Assembly: GCA_929200485.1 (NCBI GenBank)
Contig: CAKMZU010000116.1
Location: forward strand, 1-9,557
Direction of reading: 5' to 3'
Length of the DNA: 9,557 bases
DNA from: an uncultured Gammaproteobacteria bacterium
Lineage (GTDB): Bacteria; Pseudomonadota; Gammaproteobacteria; Pseudomonadales; DT-91
In this document: positions 1 to 7,726 of the stretch, piece after piece
Layout of the letters: every line of letters starts with the position of its first letter
Numbering within the stretch: the first letter of the stretch is position 1
Made by a program: the position numbers and the translations under genes
Notes under the pieces: generated by a model
Seen by the model: only the letters and a program-made list of their open reading frames with translations
Database searches by the model: none
Told to the model about the DNA's origin: nothing

Positions 1-672
1 AAAGATGGAATTGATTGCATCAACGAAGTCAGTGATACTCTAAATAAGCATCATGCCAAGGCAACATTTTTTCTCGCAGGCGATCATTTAGATAATGTAC
101 CGCCAGAAAAACTGAGAAGCCTAATTGATAATAATCATGAGTTAGCTAACCACAACTGGCAAGATAGAAATTACCATAAAGATTCATTAATGGATTTTTT
201 TCAAGGCATAAAGGCAACCGATAAACGAATCAAGAAAATGTCAGGTAACCCTTCAGCCATGTTTTACCGTGCTCCCTGCGGGAAGATTAATGAGGAGCAA
301 TTAGCCTGGCTTGATAATAACAATAAAATTCATGTCTTAGGCGATGTATTTGCTTGGGATACAGCTATTCCGGATTCCAATTGGATTGCCGATTATATAA
401 CCCGACAGTCGAAGCCGGGTTCAATTATCATAATTCATATGCCAGAAAGAGGCTTTAGAGAATGGAATCTTGACGCTATTGATAAGATGCTAGGTAAACT
501 AAAACAAAAAGGTTACGAGATAGGCACCCTTTCAACACTATTTGAAAAAGAAAAAACGTATTTACGTGCTCAACTAAATCACCAAACAGGTAATACAGGC
601 AAGATAGTAGCTGTTGGTGCACTTTCACTTGCCGCAGCTTTTACCCTTGGCATGGGATTGTTACGACACTAA
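1..672 (+). CDS. Polysaccharide deacetylase (NodB fold), C-terminal part, membrane-anchored
   Basis: The frame is open from base 1 to the stop at 670-672 (223 visible residues), so the true start lies left of the window; the ATG at 190 is internal to the domain. NodB-homology motifs appear in order. An Asp-Gly at residues 2-3 corresponds to the metal Asp of TFDDGP. ATFFLAG is at 21-27, and HELANHNWQD at 46-55 carries the first metal His (H51) of motif 2. YRAPCGK at 89-95 is the RxP motif. IIIIHMPERGFREW, with His 146, is motif 5. The family removes acetyl groups from N-acetylated polysaccharides with a bound metal. The second motif-2 His is Asp here (D55), and the usual catalytic-base Asp appears as Lys 1. 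HMPERGFREW recalls a subfamily also found in fungi (from memory). Residues about 199-221 form a hydrophobic Gly/Ala-rich helix ending in Arg-His, suggesting a tail anchor. The substrate is unknown. Confidence 0.85.
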   Translation, partial: KDGIDCINEVSDTLNKHHAKATFFLAGDHLDNVPPEKLRSLIDNNHELANHNWQDRNYHKDSLMDFFQGIKATDKRIKKMSGNPSAMFYRAPCGKINEEQLAWLDNNNKIHVLGDVFAWDTAIPDSNWIADYITRQSKPGSIIIIHMPERGFREWNLDAIDKMLGKLKQKGYEIGTLSTLFEKEKTYLRAQLNHQTGNTGKIVAVGALSLAAAFTLGMGLLRH

Positions 673-703
673 AAAGTTCTGTAACACCCAGTGAATATCA
701 TTC

Positions 704-1066
704 TTACAATAATGCAGTTTTCATATTTTTAGCAATCGTCGATGCGACAACAATGGCGCGATCAGAATACGGGCCACGATATTCATTTTTTGCTGTTTCA
801 ATGAATAACGATAACCAACGCTCAAAAGCCTCATCAGTAAAGGGCATTTGCGAATGAACGGCTCTATGAATATTCATGGTATGTCGCTTGTAGGTTTTAT
901 CGCCTAATAAAAGCTTTTTCCAATAACTGACGATAGTTGCTTTATGTTCCTGAATATCAATTCCAGCGCCTTCAATAAATATTGGGCGTAATATCGTGTC
1001 TTTAAGCACTTTGATATAAAAAGCATCAATAAATAAACGGATATGTTCTTCGCTGTCAAGATCCAT
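704..1066 (-). CDS. Group III truncated haemoglobin
   Basis: This 120-residue protein has the size and 2-on-2 globin pattern of group III truncated haemoglobins such as Campylobacter jejuni Ctb. Visible matches are AFYIKV at 15-20 with the B10 tyrosine (Y17), LRPIF at 26-30, EHKATI..YW at 40-49, LLLGDKTYKRH at 52-62, the probable proximal haem histidine H71 in VHSQMPF, and the G8 tryptophan W84 in FERWLSLF. The family binds haem in the cytoplasm and is linked to oxygen, nitric oxide or peroxide handling; the ligand here is not determinable. The ATG at 1066 is preceded by an AGG (complement of 1074-1076) at seven-base spacing. The gene is divergent from the esterase-carrier operon and convergent with the deacetylase, whose stop lies 31 bp away. 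Family assignment is firm; the physiological role is not. Confidence 0.93.
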   Translation of the reverse strand: MDLDSEEHIRLFIDAFYIKVLKDTILRPIFIEGAGIDIQEHKATIVSYWKKLLLGDKTYKRHTMNIHRAVHSQMPFTDEAFERWLSLFIETAKNEYRGPYSDRAIVVASTIAKNMKTALL

Positions 1067-1081
1067 AAAGAGACCTATAAA
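1053..1081 (+). promoter_or_regulatory. Candidate sigma-70 promoter for the esterase-MFS operon
   Basis: CTGTCA at 1053-1058 (4 of 6 to the -35 consensus) and TATAAA at 1076-1081 (5 of 6 to the -10 consensus) are separated by exactly 17 bases. A transcript would begin near 1088, about 33 bases before the TTG start at 1121. The -35 box lies inside the first codons of the divergent globin gene, so transcription in the two directions may interfere. This is a motif match only. Confidence 0.45.
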
Positions 1082-1106
1082 ATGTGATTCACTTGGCTTT
1101 ATTGTC

Positions 1107-1110
1107 AGGG
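1107..1110 (+). promoter_or_regulatory. Ribosome binding site supporting the TTG start at 1121
   Basis: AGGG lies ten bases before the TTG at 1121, a long but usable spacing. The next in-frame ATG, at 1151, has no purine-rich element in front of it, which is why the TTG start is preferred. The site is weak, and the ATG start would remove ten residues without damaging the first membrane helix. Confidence 0.4.
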
Positions 1111-1120
1111 CATTCTATCA

Positions 1121-2398
1121 TTGACACTAAACGAAACCTACTTGTTGTTTATGGCAAATTATATTCTGTTTTTATCTATTATCGGCTGGCTGCTAATTTT
1201 CATTGCCTGCAGGAGCTATCGCTATAAGTCTTTGGTTATCCTTCAATTTATTGTTGGCTGGTGGATTATTGAACTAGCTTTTTTTCAAATGCTATTAAAT
1301 ATAGCTATCATGCTGATGGCAATTGGCGATCTCGGTCACTGGACCTTCAATACGATTTTAGGTTTTGCTCTGTCAGCCTATAACGCTTTTCAATGCTGGG
1401 TTATTCATGTCGAATCCACAGAATCTAAAGCAATATTTGATGAGGGTTTAACTGACGTTGTCGCCATGCATAATGGCGATCATTTGACATCAAACCGCTT
1501 AACACTAGCTTATCAGGGTATATCTCAGCACCAATGGCTCAAGCCATTTTCTTTCCATGCAGATTACTCCAAAGTTCATAAAAATATCGCTTATGGTGAA
1601 AATGAAAAGCAGCGGTTAACCATTTTTGAACCTGCTGAACCTTGCGATACTCCCATGCCCATTATGCTTCAAATTCATGGCGGTGGCTGGAAGCTGGGGT
1701 ACAGTGATAAACAAGCCCTGCCTTTAAGAGATAAATTAACCCAAGCCGGCTGGCTCTTTATTTCACTTGAATACCGTTTAAGCCCCAACGCCAAGTTTCC
1801 AGATCACTTAACCGACTGTAAACAAGCATTATTCTGGATAAAACAAAATATTGAAGACTATGGTGGCGATCCTGACTTTATTATGGCAACTGGCGGGTCA
1901 GCTGGTGGCCATTTAGCCAGCCTTTTAGCACTAACGCATGAAAAAGAAAAAGATCTGCTGCAACCGGGTTTTAGTGGAGAGATTTTACCAGACATTAAAG
2001 GCTGCGTGCCACTTTACGGTGTTTATGACTTTACCAATGAAAACGGTCTGCGTGATCAAGTGCCTATTCAACCTTATCTTGAAAAAATCGTCATGCAAAC
2101 TCCGCCCGATGATCCATTATGGCAGCTTGCCTCGCCTATAAAGCAGCTCCATAATCACAGGCCGCCCTTTATGGTGATCCATGGCGCATTAGACACCTTG
2201 GCGTTTGTAGAAGAAGCGAGAGCTTTTGTACAAAAAGCTAAAACCTGCGAAACACCTTGTTATTATTTTGAATTGCCTCAAGCGCAACATGCCTTTGATT
2301 TATGTTATAGCCCTCATGCTATTAACACAGTTCAAGCGGTACATTACTTTTGTGAGCATATCTATACCCAATATATTCGAGATCAAATAACCGACTAG
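1121..2398 (+). CDS. Membrane-anchored alpha/beta hydrolase (HSL-type esterase/lipase)
   Basis: The first ~97 residues hold about three hydrophobic segments (roughly 7-29, 38-70, 75-96), followed by an alpha/beta-hydrolase domain. The HSL-family oxyanion-hole motif HGGGW is at 186-190. The nucleophile elbow GGSAGG is at 258-263 with Ser260. Likely catalytic Asp358 follows HGAL, and likely catalytic His390 sits in QAQHAF. EYRLSP at 217-222 is also typical. The family hydrolyses carboxyl esters, often short acyl chains. The layout of N-terminal helices plus an HSL-like domain recalls the mycobacterial LipM/LipN/LipO type (from memory). The orientation of the catalytic domain cannot be read reliably. 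An MFS carrier of lysophospholipid-transporter type follows after 8 bp, suggesting a membrane lipid or acyl-ester substrate. The TTG start at 1121 gives 425 residues; ATG at 1151 is the alternative. All catalytic residues are present, so it should be active. Confidence 0.9.
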   Translation: MTLNETYLLFMANYILFLSIIGWLLIFIACRSYRYKSLVILQFIVGWWIIELAFFQMLLNIAIMLMAIGDLGHWTFNTILGFALSAYNAFQCWVIHVESTESKAIFDEGLTDVVAMHNGDHLTSNRLTLAYQGISQHQWLKPFSFHADYSKVHKNIAYGENEKQRLTIFEPAEPCDTPMPIMLQIHGGGWKLGYSDKQALPLRDKLTQAGWLFISLEYRLSPNAKFPDHLTDCKQALFWIKQNIEDYGGDPDFIMATGGSAGGHLASLLALTHEKEKDLLQPGFSGEILPDIKGCVPLYGVYDFTNENGLRDQVPIQPYLEKIVMQTPPDDPLWQLASPIKQLHNHRPPFMVIHGALDTLAFVEEARAFVQKAKTCETPCYYFELPQAQHAFDLCYSPHAINTVQAVHYFCEHIYTQYIRDQITD

Positions 2399-2399
2399 G
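2397..2399 (+). promoter_or_regulatory. Ribosome binding site overlapping the upstream stop codon
   Basis: The AGG overlaps the TAG stop of the esterase gene (2396-2398) and sits seven bases before the ATG at 2407. This placement fixes the start of the carrier gene and makes translational coupling between the two genes likely. Confidence 0.5.
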
Positions 2400-2406
2400 C
2401 AAGTTT

Positions 2407-3912
2407 ATGGAAATAGCCTCAAAGCAAGCAGGATATTATCCATTAATGAGCATTATGTTCATTAATAGTTTTATAGACTTAGGCCATAAAATTACGCTGC
2501 AAAATGCCATCTTCAAAGTCTATGATGGCCCACTCCAAATCGCATTAACGGCCATTATCAATGGACTGATTCTTTTACCCTTTATTCTCTTCTATCGATC
2601 ATCCGGTTTAGTATCAGATAAATATCCCAAGGCACTCATTATTCGATGGGCATCTGTCTCAGCGTTAGTGATTTCTATGTTTATTTTATTAAGCTATTTT
2701 CTGGGATTGTTTTGGTTTTCCTATTTCCTTACTTTTATTCTCGCTATACAAAGCGCTTATGTAGGACCCGCCAAATATGGATTGATTAAAGAGCTAGTTA
2801 ATAATAGCTCCCTAACTTCAGCCAATGCCTTGGCGCAAGCGCTGGTAACAACCGGTATTCTTTTAGGCACTTTTGTATTTACCTTAGGCTTTGAGACGCT
2901 CTATCAAAAAGCCCATCAAGAGAGTTTAAATGGCCTACTTTATAACTTAACACCCCTAGGGATTGCTATAGTTGCCATGAGCCTTTTTGAGTGCTTTTTC
3001 GCTTGGCGAATACCTAATACCAACCAATCTATGGAGCCTTTTATTGAAAAGAAACACCAACAAGGCCTAAAACCCATTACAAATGATACATTGCTTTGGC
3101 CTGTTGCCATCGGTTTAACGGTTTTTTGGTCTGTTGGGCAAATGCTGCTAGCAACATACCCGAGTTTTGCTGAAGATGTATTGCGTATAGAAAATACGAT
3201 CGTTATTCAAAGCTTAATGCTGATGCTGGGGATTGGCATTATGGCGGGGTCTTTTATCTCACGTTTTATCACCGGTAATTGTATAAGCTTGGCATTTGTA
3301 CCTATTTCAGGCCTATTTATCATTCTTGCATTGACTCTTTTACCCGTCACAACCCATCTACCCACTGTGTTTATTTTATTTTTTATGATTGGTTTCATGG
3401 GGGGTGTTTTTATTGTCCCACTTAATACCGTGTTTCAATTTTGTACACCAGAAACAGAATTAGGTAATAACCTGGCTGGTTTAAACTTAATTAAAAATAT
3501 TGGCATGATTTCATGCCTAGGGCTTACGGTTGCCAGTGCATTTTTTGATGTTCCAGCCAACCACTTGCTCTATATTATTCTTTTCATTTCGTTAGCCGGT
3601 ATTGGCTATCTATTTTGGCGTGTTCCCTACAGCTTTTCAGCATTCAAAGGCTTTAAGCATACCCTTGGAAAAAAAATTATTGTCACAGGTTTTGATGAAG
3701 TTGATGGCGCTCAGCTAAATAACCTGAGATTTGATAACAATGACAGCCAGGTTAAAGCTATCCTTCAGTTTATCTATCCACGGAAAGTTGAAGATGGCTA
3801 CTTACAAGGTGGTATAAATGGCCAAAAAAAACCATCGACTCAAGAAAGTGAAATGGATATTGACGTGCAAATTTTAGATAAATCCATTCACATTGATTTT
3901 AAAGCCAAGTAA
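2407..3912 (+). CDS. MFS transporter of the LplT/Aas lysophospholipid-carrier type, with C-terminal soluble tail
   Basis: This 501-residue protein is mostly hydrophobic to about residue 405, consistent with roughly twelve membrane helices. DLGHKITLQNAIFKVYDG at 24-41, the loop GLVSDKYPKALIIRW at 67-81 and YVGPAKYGLIKELV at 118-131 resemble LplT and the MFS part of Aas-like proteins, which flip lysophospholipids across the inner membrane. LplT and Aas usually pair the carrier with an acyltransferase. Here neither a fused nor an adjacent acyltransferase is seen; instead there is a ~90-residue hydrophilic tail (about 411-501) that I do not recognise. The gene follows the esterase by 8 bp and has a Shine-Dalgarno AGG overlapping that gene's stop, so the two are almost certainly cotranscribed. 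The stop at 3912 is 14 bp from the convergent RND gene, with no obvious intrinsic terminator. The MFS family is firm; the lysophospholipid substrate is inferred. Confidence 0.85.
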   Translation: MEIASKQAGYYPLMSIMFINSFIDLGHKITLQNAIFKVYDGPLQIALTAIINGLILLPFILFYRSSGLVSDKYPKALIIRWASVSALVISMFILLSYFLGLFWFSYFLTFILAIQSAYVGPAKYGLIKELVNNSSLTSANALAQALVTTGILLGTFVFTLGFETLYQKAHQESLNGLLYNLTPLGIAIVAMSLFECFFAWRIPNTNQSMEPFIEKKHQQGLKPITNDTLLWPVAIGLTVFWSVGQMLLATYPSFAEDVLRIENTIVIQSLMLMLGIGIMAGSFISRFITGNCISLAFVPISGLFIILALTLLPVTTHLPTVFILFFMIGFMGGVFIVPLNTVFQFCTPETELGNNLAGLNLIKNIGMISCLGLTVASAFFDVPANHLLYIILFISLAGIGYLFWRVPYSFSAFKGFKHTLGKKIIVTGFDEVDGAQLNNLRFDNNDSQVKAILQFIYPRKVEDGYLQGGINGQKKPSTQESEMDIDVQILDKSIHIDFKAK

Positions 3913-3926
3913 CCAGTAATAGCAGC

Positions 3927-6521
3927 TCAGGTGGTTAAACGCGCCGAGTTTGTCTTCGAGCAATGAGTATACACCGTAAAAAGTGCAGGCAGTAAAAAAA
4001 AGCTAACAACAATCAAAAAGGCAATGGCCATTGATAACAATATACCTATAGATGCTGCGCCATTATGCGAACTAAAAGCCAAAGAGAAAAAAGTGCCTAT
4101 GGTTGTCAACGCGCTGATTAATACCGCTCGATGGGTACTGCTTCCTGATGTTTGCGCTTGATCAGTATTCGCTCCAAGCTTCATTTGATGGAGAATATGC
4201 AGCCCTGTATCAACACCCAGCCCGAATATTAATGGCACAACCAAGATATTTGCCATATTTAAACTGAATCCCGTCCAATAAATAAGATTAAAGATAAAAA
4301 CGGTGGTCATTGCTAACGGCACAAAAACCATTAGAGGGAAAAGCAGCGAACGATAGCAAACCACCAATAACAGGAATATGATAAGGACAGCTAAAGTAAT
4401 AGCCTCAATAAAGGCATCTTGGACTGTATTCCCTACTCCCCATTCGACAATTGCGCGCCCAGCAAGATTTGGCGAAACTAAACTGACTTCTGAAATAAAC
4501 GCTTCCAGCGCTTCGTGGTCAGTCACATCAATGTCAGGAACGACTTGTATCAACTTTTTCCCACCTTCACTGATTAATCGAGATTTCAGCGCAGCTGGCA
4601 GACTTTCGAGGGTTGCTGGTGGTGTGAGCAATCGTTTTGTTAGATTCTGAAAGTCTTGCGCTAATCCAAGGCTCGCAGCTAGATTCAATTGATTAACTGA
4701 TGATGCGTTAAGTTCAAACTGATCAATTGCCAGTATCAATTGATGAAATACTTCCTGCTCTTCATCAAAGAAATCAGGTGATTTTTTTGCTAAAACTGAC
4801 TTGAATGAATCTAACTTGATTTGTAATTGCTCTTTATCTAGTGCCTGAGGATTAGCCACTGAAATTTGTGAGATTTCATCCCCCAATGGTTTCATCATTG
4901 GTTGTTTGAGCGATTGAAATTTAGGCAAGTATTCTTCAACGATTTTTACTGATTTAACCGATTCTATCTGCTTGAGTTGATTAACTAGTTGCGCTTGATC
5001 TATTGATTCGTCCACTAAAATAGCGAGAGCATAGTCAGAAGAAAAGCCTTGATGATGAAGTTCACTAAGCACAGTCATCGCCTCACTGTTCGTATCCTGC
5101 ATCGCTAGTACACTAAAATCAAACGTGGTTTTTGTCGCATAATAGCCACCTGAAATCAGAAAAATCAGCGAAGCAAGACAAATAATTAAAGCGGTTTGGA
5201 CGGAATAAGTCGGGTTGCCACCTTTCAAGCGTAAAGGCTTAAGTGGTTTCCTTTTTGAAAATAAGGCAAGCCATGCAGGTAAAAATGTCAGGGTTAAAAA
5301 TATAGCCACTAACATTCCAATAGCAGAGATCAATCCCAATTCAGCAAAGCCTATATAATCTGTCGGCGTAAAGGATAAAAAAGCAATGCTTGATGTCACT
5401 GAGCAAAGCAATAATGCGCCGCCAATGCGTTTAAATACATCAAACGACTTAGCCTGCTTGCCCGATTCAAGATAAGCAAGCGAAAAATGCACTGCAAAAT
5501 CCACTGCCAGGCCGAAAAACATCACCATAAAAATTAATGATAATGTGTTGAAATGACCGACGAAAAAAAGACTAAGCGCAACAGTCCAACAAATACCGGC
5601 AACCAGCAAAATAAAAATGCCAACAATCAGACGCTTATACCGCACACCAATGAGGAGTATCAAAAATAGCAATACCAAAGAGATCAACCCGGAAAGCTCA
5701 ACCCCACTCAAAGCAGCGGTAATTTCATCATTAGCCAGCGCTATCTCTCCGGTAATTCGAACAGATACCTCAGAATCAAGTGATATCTGATTTATGCCTT
5801 TTTGGAGGGCATCAATCACTTGTTTATTCGGGTTATCATTGCCGGTATCCAGATTCGCATTAATTAGAATCAACGCATAATGCATTGCTTCTGTATCACG
5901 TTGAGATAAAGGATCAACAAAGGTTAAGTTAACGCTTTTACTTTTCGATAGCAGTGAAGTTAGCTGCTTCAATGCCGTTTTCAATCGATCCGATAACAAT
6001 GCCTCTTCATCCTGAAGAAGAGTTTCATAATAAGTGATTGCGCTTATCGCATTGGGATTCTTTGCCAGCTCAGACAACGAAGGCAATTGATCTTTTAACG
6101 CGTCAGTAACCTGCCTTACTCCCTCAACAGGAGCATAATATAAGGCATGTTGATCAAAAAAATTGTCGTATTGAGGCGCATAGACTGAAGCTATCGGTGA
6201 ATTATCCTTGGCTAGACTTCGTAGAGTATCAGCAAGCTTCCTACCGGTTTCATAGGCCTTTTGCGCAGAAACAGAAGACACTACTACCAATGCCGTTTTT
6301 TCATTTTGCGGGAACGCAGCCTTGTATTGCTCGTTATCCCAATACCAATCGTTATTTGTGGAAGGTTTAATCAAACCATCGAAATCAGACTTAATACTGA
6401 AGTTCTGCGTTGAGTAGAGCATTGAAATAACAAAAGAAACAAACAATACTGTAAGCACTGCGTGTGTATGATGCTCAACAAAGGCAAAATATTTTTCTGC
6501 TAAAGACAAACGACCTGACAT
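3927..6521 (-). CDS. RND/MMPL-superfamily lipid exporter, HpnN-like
   Basis: This is an 864-residue RND protein with two repeated halves. A membrane helix at about 21-38 is followed by a large periplasmic loop (~40-270) and five helices (~275-420). Helix seven is at ~443-460, followed by a second loop (~465-700) and a final five helices (~705-850). Each half has a GLxVDxxxH transmembrane motif: GLAVDFAVHF near 337-346 and GLGVDTGLHI near 767-776, with Asp residues probably used in proton coupling. Helix-rich periplasmic text around 120-160 (NFFDQHALYYA, then LPSLSELAKNP) resembles HpnN, which moves hopanoids to the outer membrane; the wider MMPL group exports lipids and glycolipids. No hopanoid synthesis gene is visible, so the cargo is open. 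The ATG at 6521 overlaps the TGA of the glycosyltransferase (TGATG), favouring it over the TTG one codon upstream. Confidence 0.88.
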   Translation of the reverse strand: MSGRLSLAEKYFAFVEHHTHAVLTVLFVSFVISMLYSTQNFSIKSDFDGLIKPSTNNDWYWDNEQYKAAFPQNEKTALVVVSSVSAQKAYETGRKLADTLRSLAKDNSPIASVYAPQYDNFFDQHALYYAPVEGVRQVTDALKDQLPSLSELAKNPNAISAITYYETLLQDEEALLSDRLKTALKQLTSLLSKSKSVNLTFVDPLSQRDTEAMHYALILINANLDTGNDNPNKQVIDALQKGINQISLDSEVSVRITGEIALANDEITAALSGVELSGLISLVLLFLILLIGVRYKRLIVGIFILLVAGICWTVALSLFFVGHFNTLSLIFMVMFFGLAVDFAVHFSLAYLESGKQAKSFDVFKRIGGALLLCSVTSSIAFLSFTPTDYIGFAELGLISAIGMLVAIFLTLTFLPAWLALFSKRKPLKPLRLKGGNPTYSVQTALIICLASLIFLISGGYYATKTTFDFSVLAMQDTNSEAMTVLSELHHQGFSSDYALAILVDESIDQAQLVNQLKQIESVKSVKIVEEYLPKFQSLKQPMMKPLGDEISQISVANPQALDKEQLQIKLDSFKSVLAKKSPDFFDEEQEVFHQLILAIDQFELNASSVNQLNLAASLGLAQDFQNLTKRLLTPPATLESLPAALKSRLISEGGKKLIQVVPDIDVTDHEALEAFISEVSLVSPNLAGRAIVEWGVGNTVQDAFIEAITLAVLIIFLLLVVCYRSLLFPLMVFVPLAMTTVFIFNLIYWTGFSLNMANILVVPLIFGLGVDTGLHILHQMKLGANTDQAQTSGSSTHRAVLISALTTIGTFFSLAFSSHNGAASIGILLSMAIAFLIVVSFFLLPALFTVYTHCSKTNSARLTT

Positions 6522-6523
6522 CA
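6519..6523 (-). promoter_or_regulatory. TGATG stop/start overlap coupling the glycosyltransferase and exporter
   Basis: On the minus strand the TGA stop of the glycosyltransferase and the ATG start of the exporter share one A. No strong Shine-Dalgarno sequence precedes the ATG, so the exporter is probably translated by termination-reinitiation, keeping the two products in fixed proportion. An in-frame TTG one codon earlier (6522-6524) is the alternative start. Confidence 0.6.
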
Positions 6524-7726
6524 AGATTTAACCGCAGAAGATTTGACAACAAGCGGGACAACAACGTCATCTTCACCAATACTATCACCACCTGAAATAG
6601 GTGATAAATTCAACTGTTTGCGATAAATATTTTCGATTTTCTGGCAGGAAGCTGCATGCGAATATTGAAGCGCTGTTTGATAGTTTAAGCTACTGACATC
6701 GGCTCTTGCTTTAGGATTACTTAACCAAAAATCAATTTTGCTGGATAAATCTTCTTGGTCAGGAAAGTGAAACAAAGACAATGGGTTTCTAGCAAAATCT
6801 TTCGCTGCACTGTCTTTAGAGTCTGAGATAATTACAGGTAGCCCGCTTGCCATCGCTTCCATAACAGACATGCCTTCTAATTCGATCTCTCCAGCATGGA
6901 TAAAAAGGTCTGCTGTCCGATAGAGTGACACGAGTTCTTCGTCACTGACACGGTCAATAGTCACTTTACCCGGTAGATATTTATCCGCTTGCTCTCGGAT
7001 ATAATCGTCCGCAGGACCAGACCCCACTAGCGTCAGAGTTATTTTATCGGCATAGGTTGAAGTGGCGAGGGCTCGAATAATCAAATCCTGATGTTTTTCG
7101 AATGCCAAACGACCTACGGATAAAATATGGTACTTGTCTTTAGGTAAGTAGCGCTCCTTTCTTGGCGCATAAAGAAAGTTATCAGGGATACCGTTTGAAA
7201 CAACACTGATTTGTGCGTCTATACTGTGCGCTGTTAACATCTTTCTTGCAAAGATAGACGGACAAATTACCTGCCTTGATTTCGAGAAGAAATGTTTATT
7301 AAAAACGCCATATAGCCATTTAATTAAAAATTTAGGGCGTATTCGAAGATTTTTTAGAATGTTTTCAGGCTGAACATGAAATGAAGTAATCACAGGAACA
7401 CCCATTTCATTGGCGATTTTGATAACTCTGGCACCTAGGAAAAATGGAATCTGCACATGAACCAGATCGCAATCTTTGAGCGTTTGCCTGATTAAATCAT
7501 CATCAGGAAGTGCTAGAGGCGTATGCATCTTCTCTAGGATTTGCTTAATAATCGGTAAAGAGAATGGTTTAAAAACAACTTTTTCAGGTGCATCTCTACC
7601 TGTGGCTAAGATAACAAACTCATAACCTTTTTTTTCAAGCTGCTCGATAAATCGTTGTGTTGAAATACCTGTCCCATTGAGCGAATAATCCCAAAAGTCC
7701 AGAACAACGGCAATTCTGTAAGTCAT
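6521..7726 (-). CDS. GT4-family glycosyltransferase (GT-B fold)
   Basis: The 401-residue cytoplasmic protein has a complete GT-B layout. The N-terminal Rossmann half opens with IAVVLDFWDYSLNGTG, whose NGTG (17-20) is the nucleotide-side glycine loop, and contains VHVQIPFFLG (89-98) and SFHVQPEN (115-122). The linker holds SVVSNGIPDNF (174-184). The C-terminal half has SVGRLAFEKHQ (203-213), VGSGP (234-238) and the EX7E donor site E282 to E290 in IELEGMSVMEAMASGLPVI. GT4 retaining enzymes use a nucleotide sugar to glycosylate lipids, glycans or small molecules. FHVQPEN plus HAGEIELEGMSVMEAM marks a coherent subgroup, but I cannot assign its acceptor. Coupling to an HpnN-like exporter suggests a lipid acceptor. 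The last ~30 residues are a low-complexity hydrophilic tail. No clear Shine-Dalgarno precedes the ATG at 7726, and I found no convincing promoter in the 187 bp upstream. Confidence 0.9.
   Translation of the reverse strand: MTYRIAVVLDFWDYSLNGTGISTQRFIEQLEKKGYEFVILATGRDAPEKVVFKPFSLPIIKQILEKMHTPLALPDDDLIRQTLKDCDLVHVQIPFFLGARVIKIANEMGVPVITSFHVQPENILKNLRIRPKFLIKWLYGVFNKHFFSKSRQVICPSIFARKMLTAHSIDAQISVVSNGIPDNFLYAPRKERYLPKDKYHILSVGRLAFEKHQDLIIRALATSTYADKITLTLVGSGPADDYIREQADKYLPGKVTIDRVSDEELVSLYRTADLFIHAGEIELEGMSVMEAMASGLPVIISDSKDSAAKDFARNPLSLFHFPDQEDLSSKIDFWLSNPKARADVSSLNYQTALQYSHAASCQKIENIYRKQLNLSPISGGDSIGEDDVVVPLVVKSSAVKS

Noticed and set aside
1938..2141. 67-codon plus-strand open frame
   Set aside because: Lies wholly inside the esterase gene in another frame, covering its well-conserved catalytic domain; no ribosome site or motif.
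3207..3398. 63-codon minus-strand open frame
   Set aside because: Antisense to the membrane helices of the MFS carrier; no family features.
4378..4650. 90-codon plus-strand open frame
   Set aside because: Antisense to the second periplasmic loop and following helix of the RND exporter; Ser/Arg-rich shadow composition.
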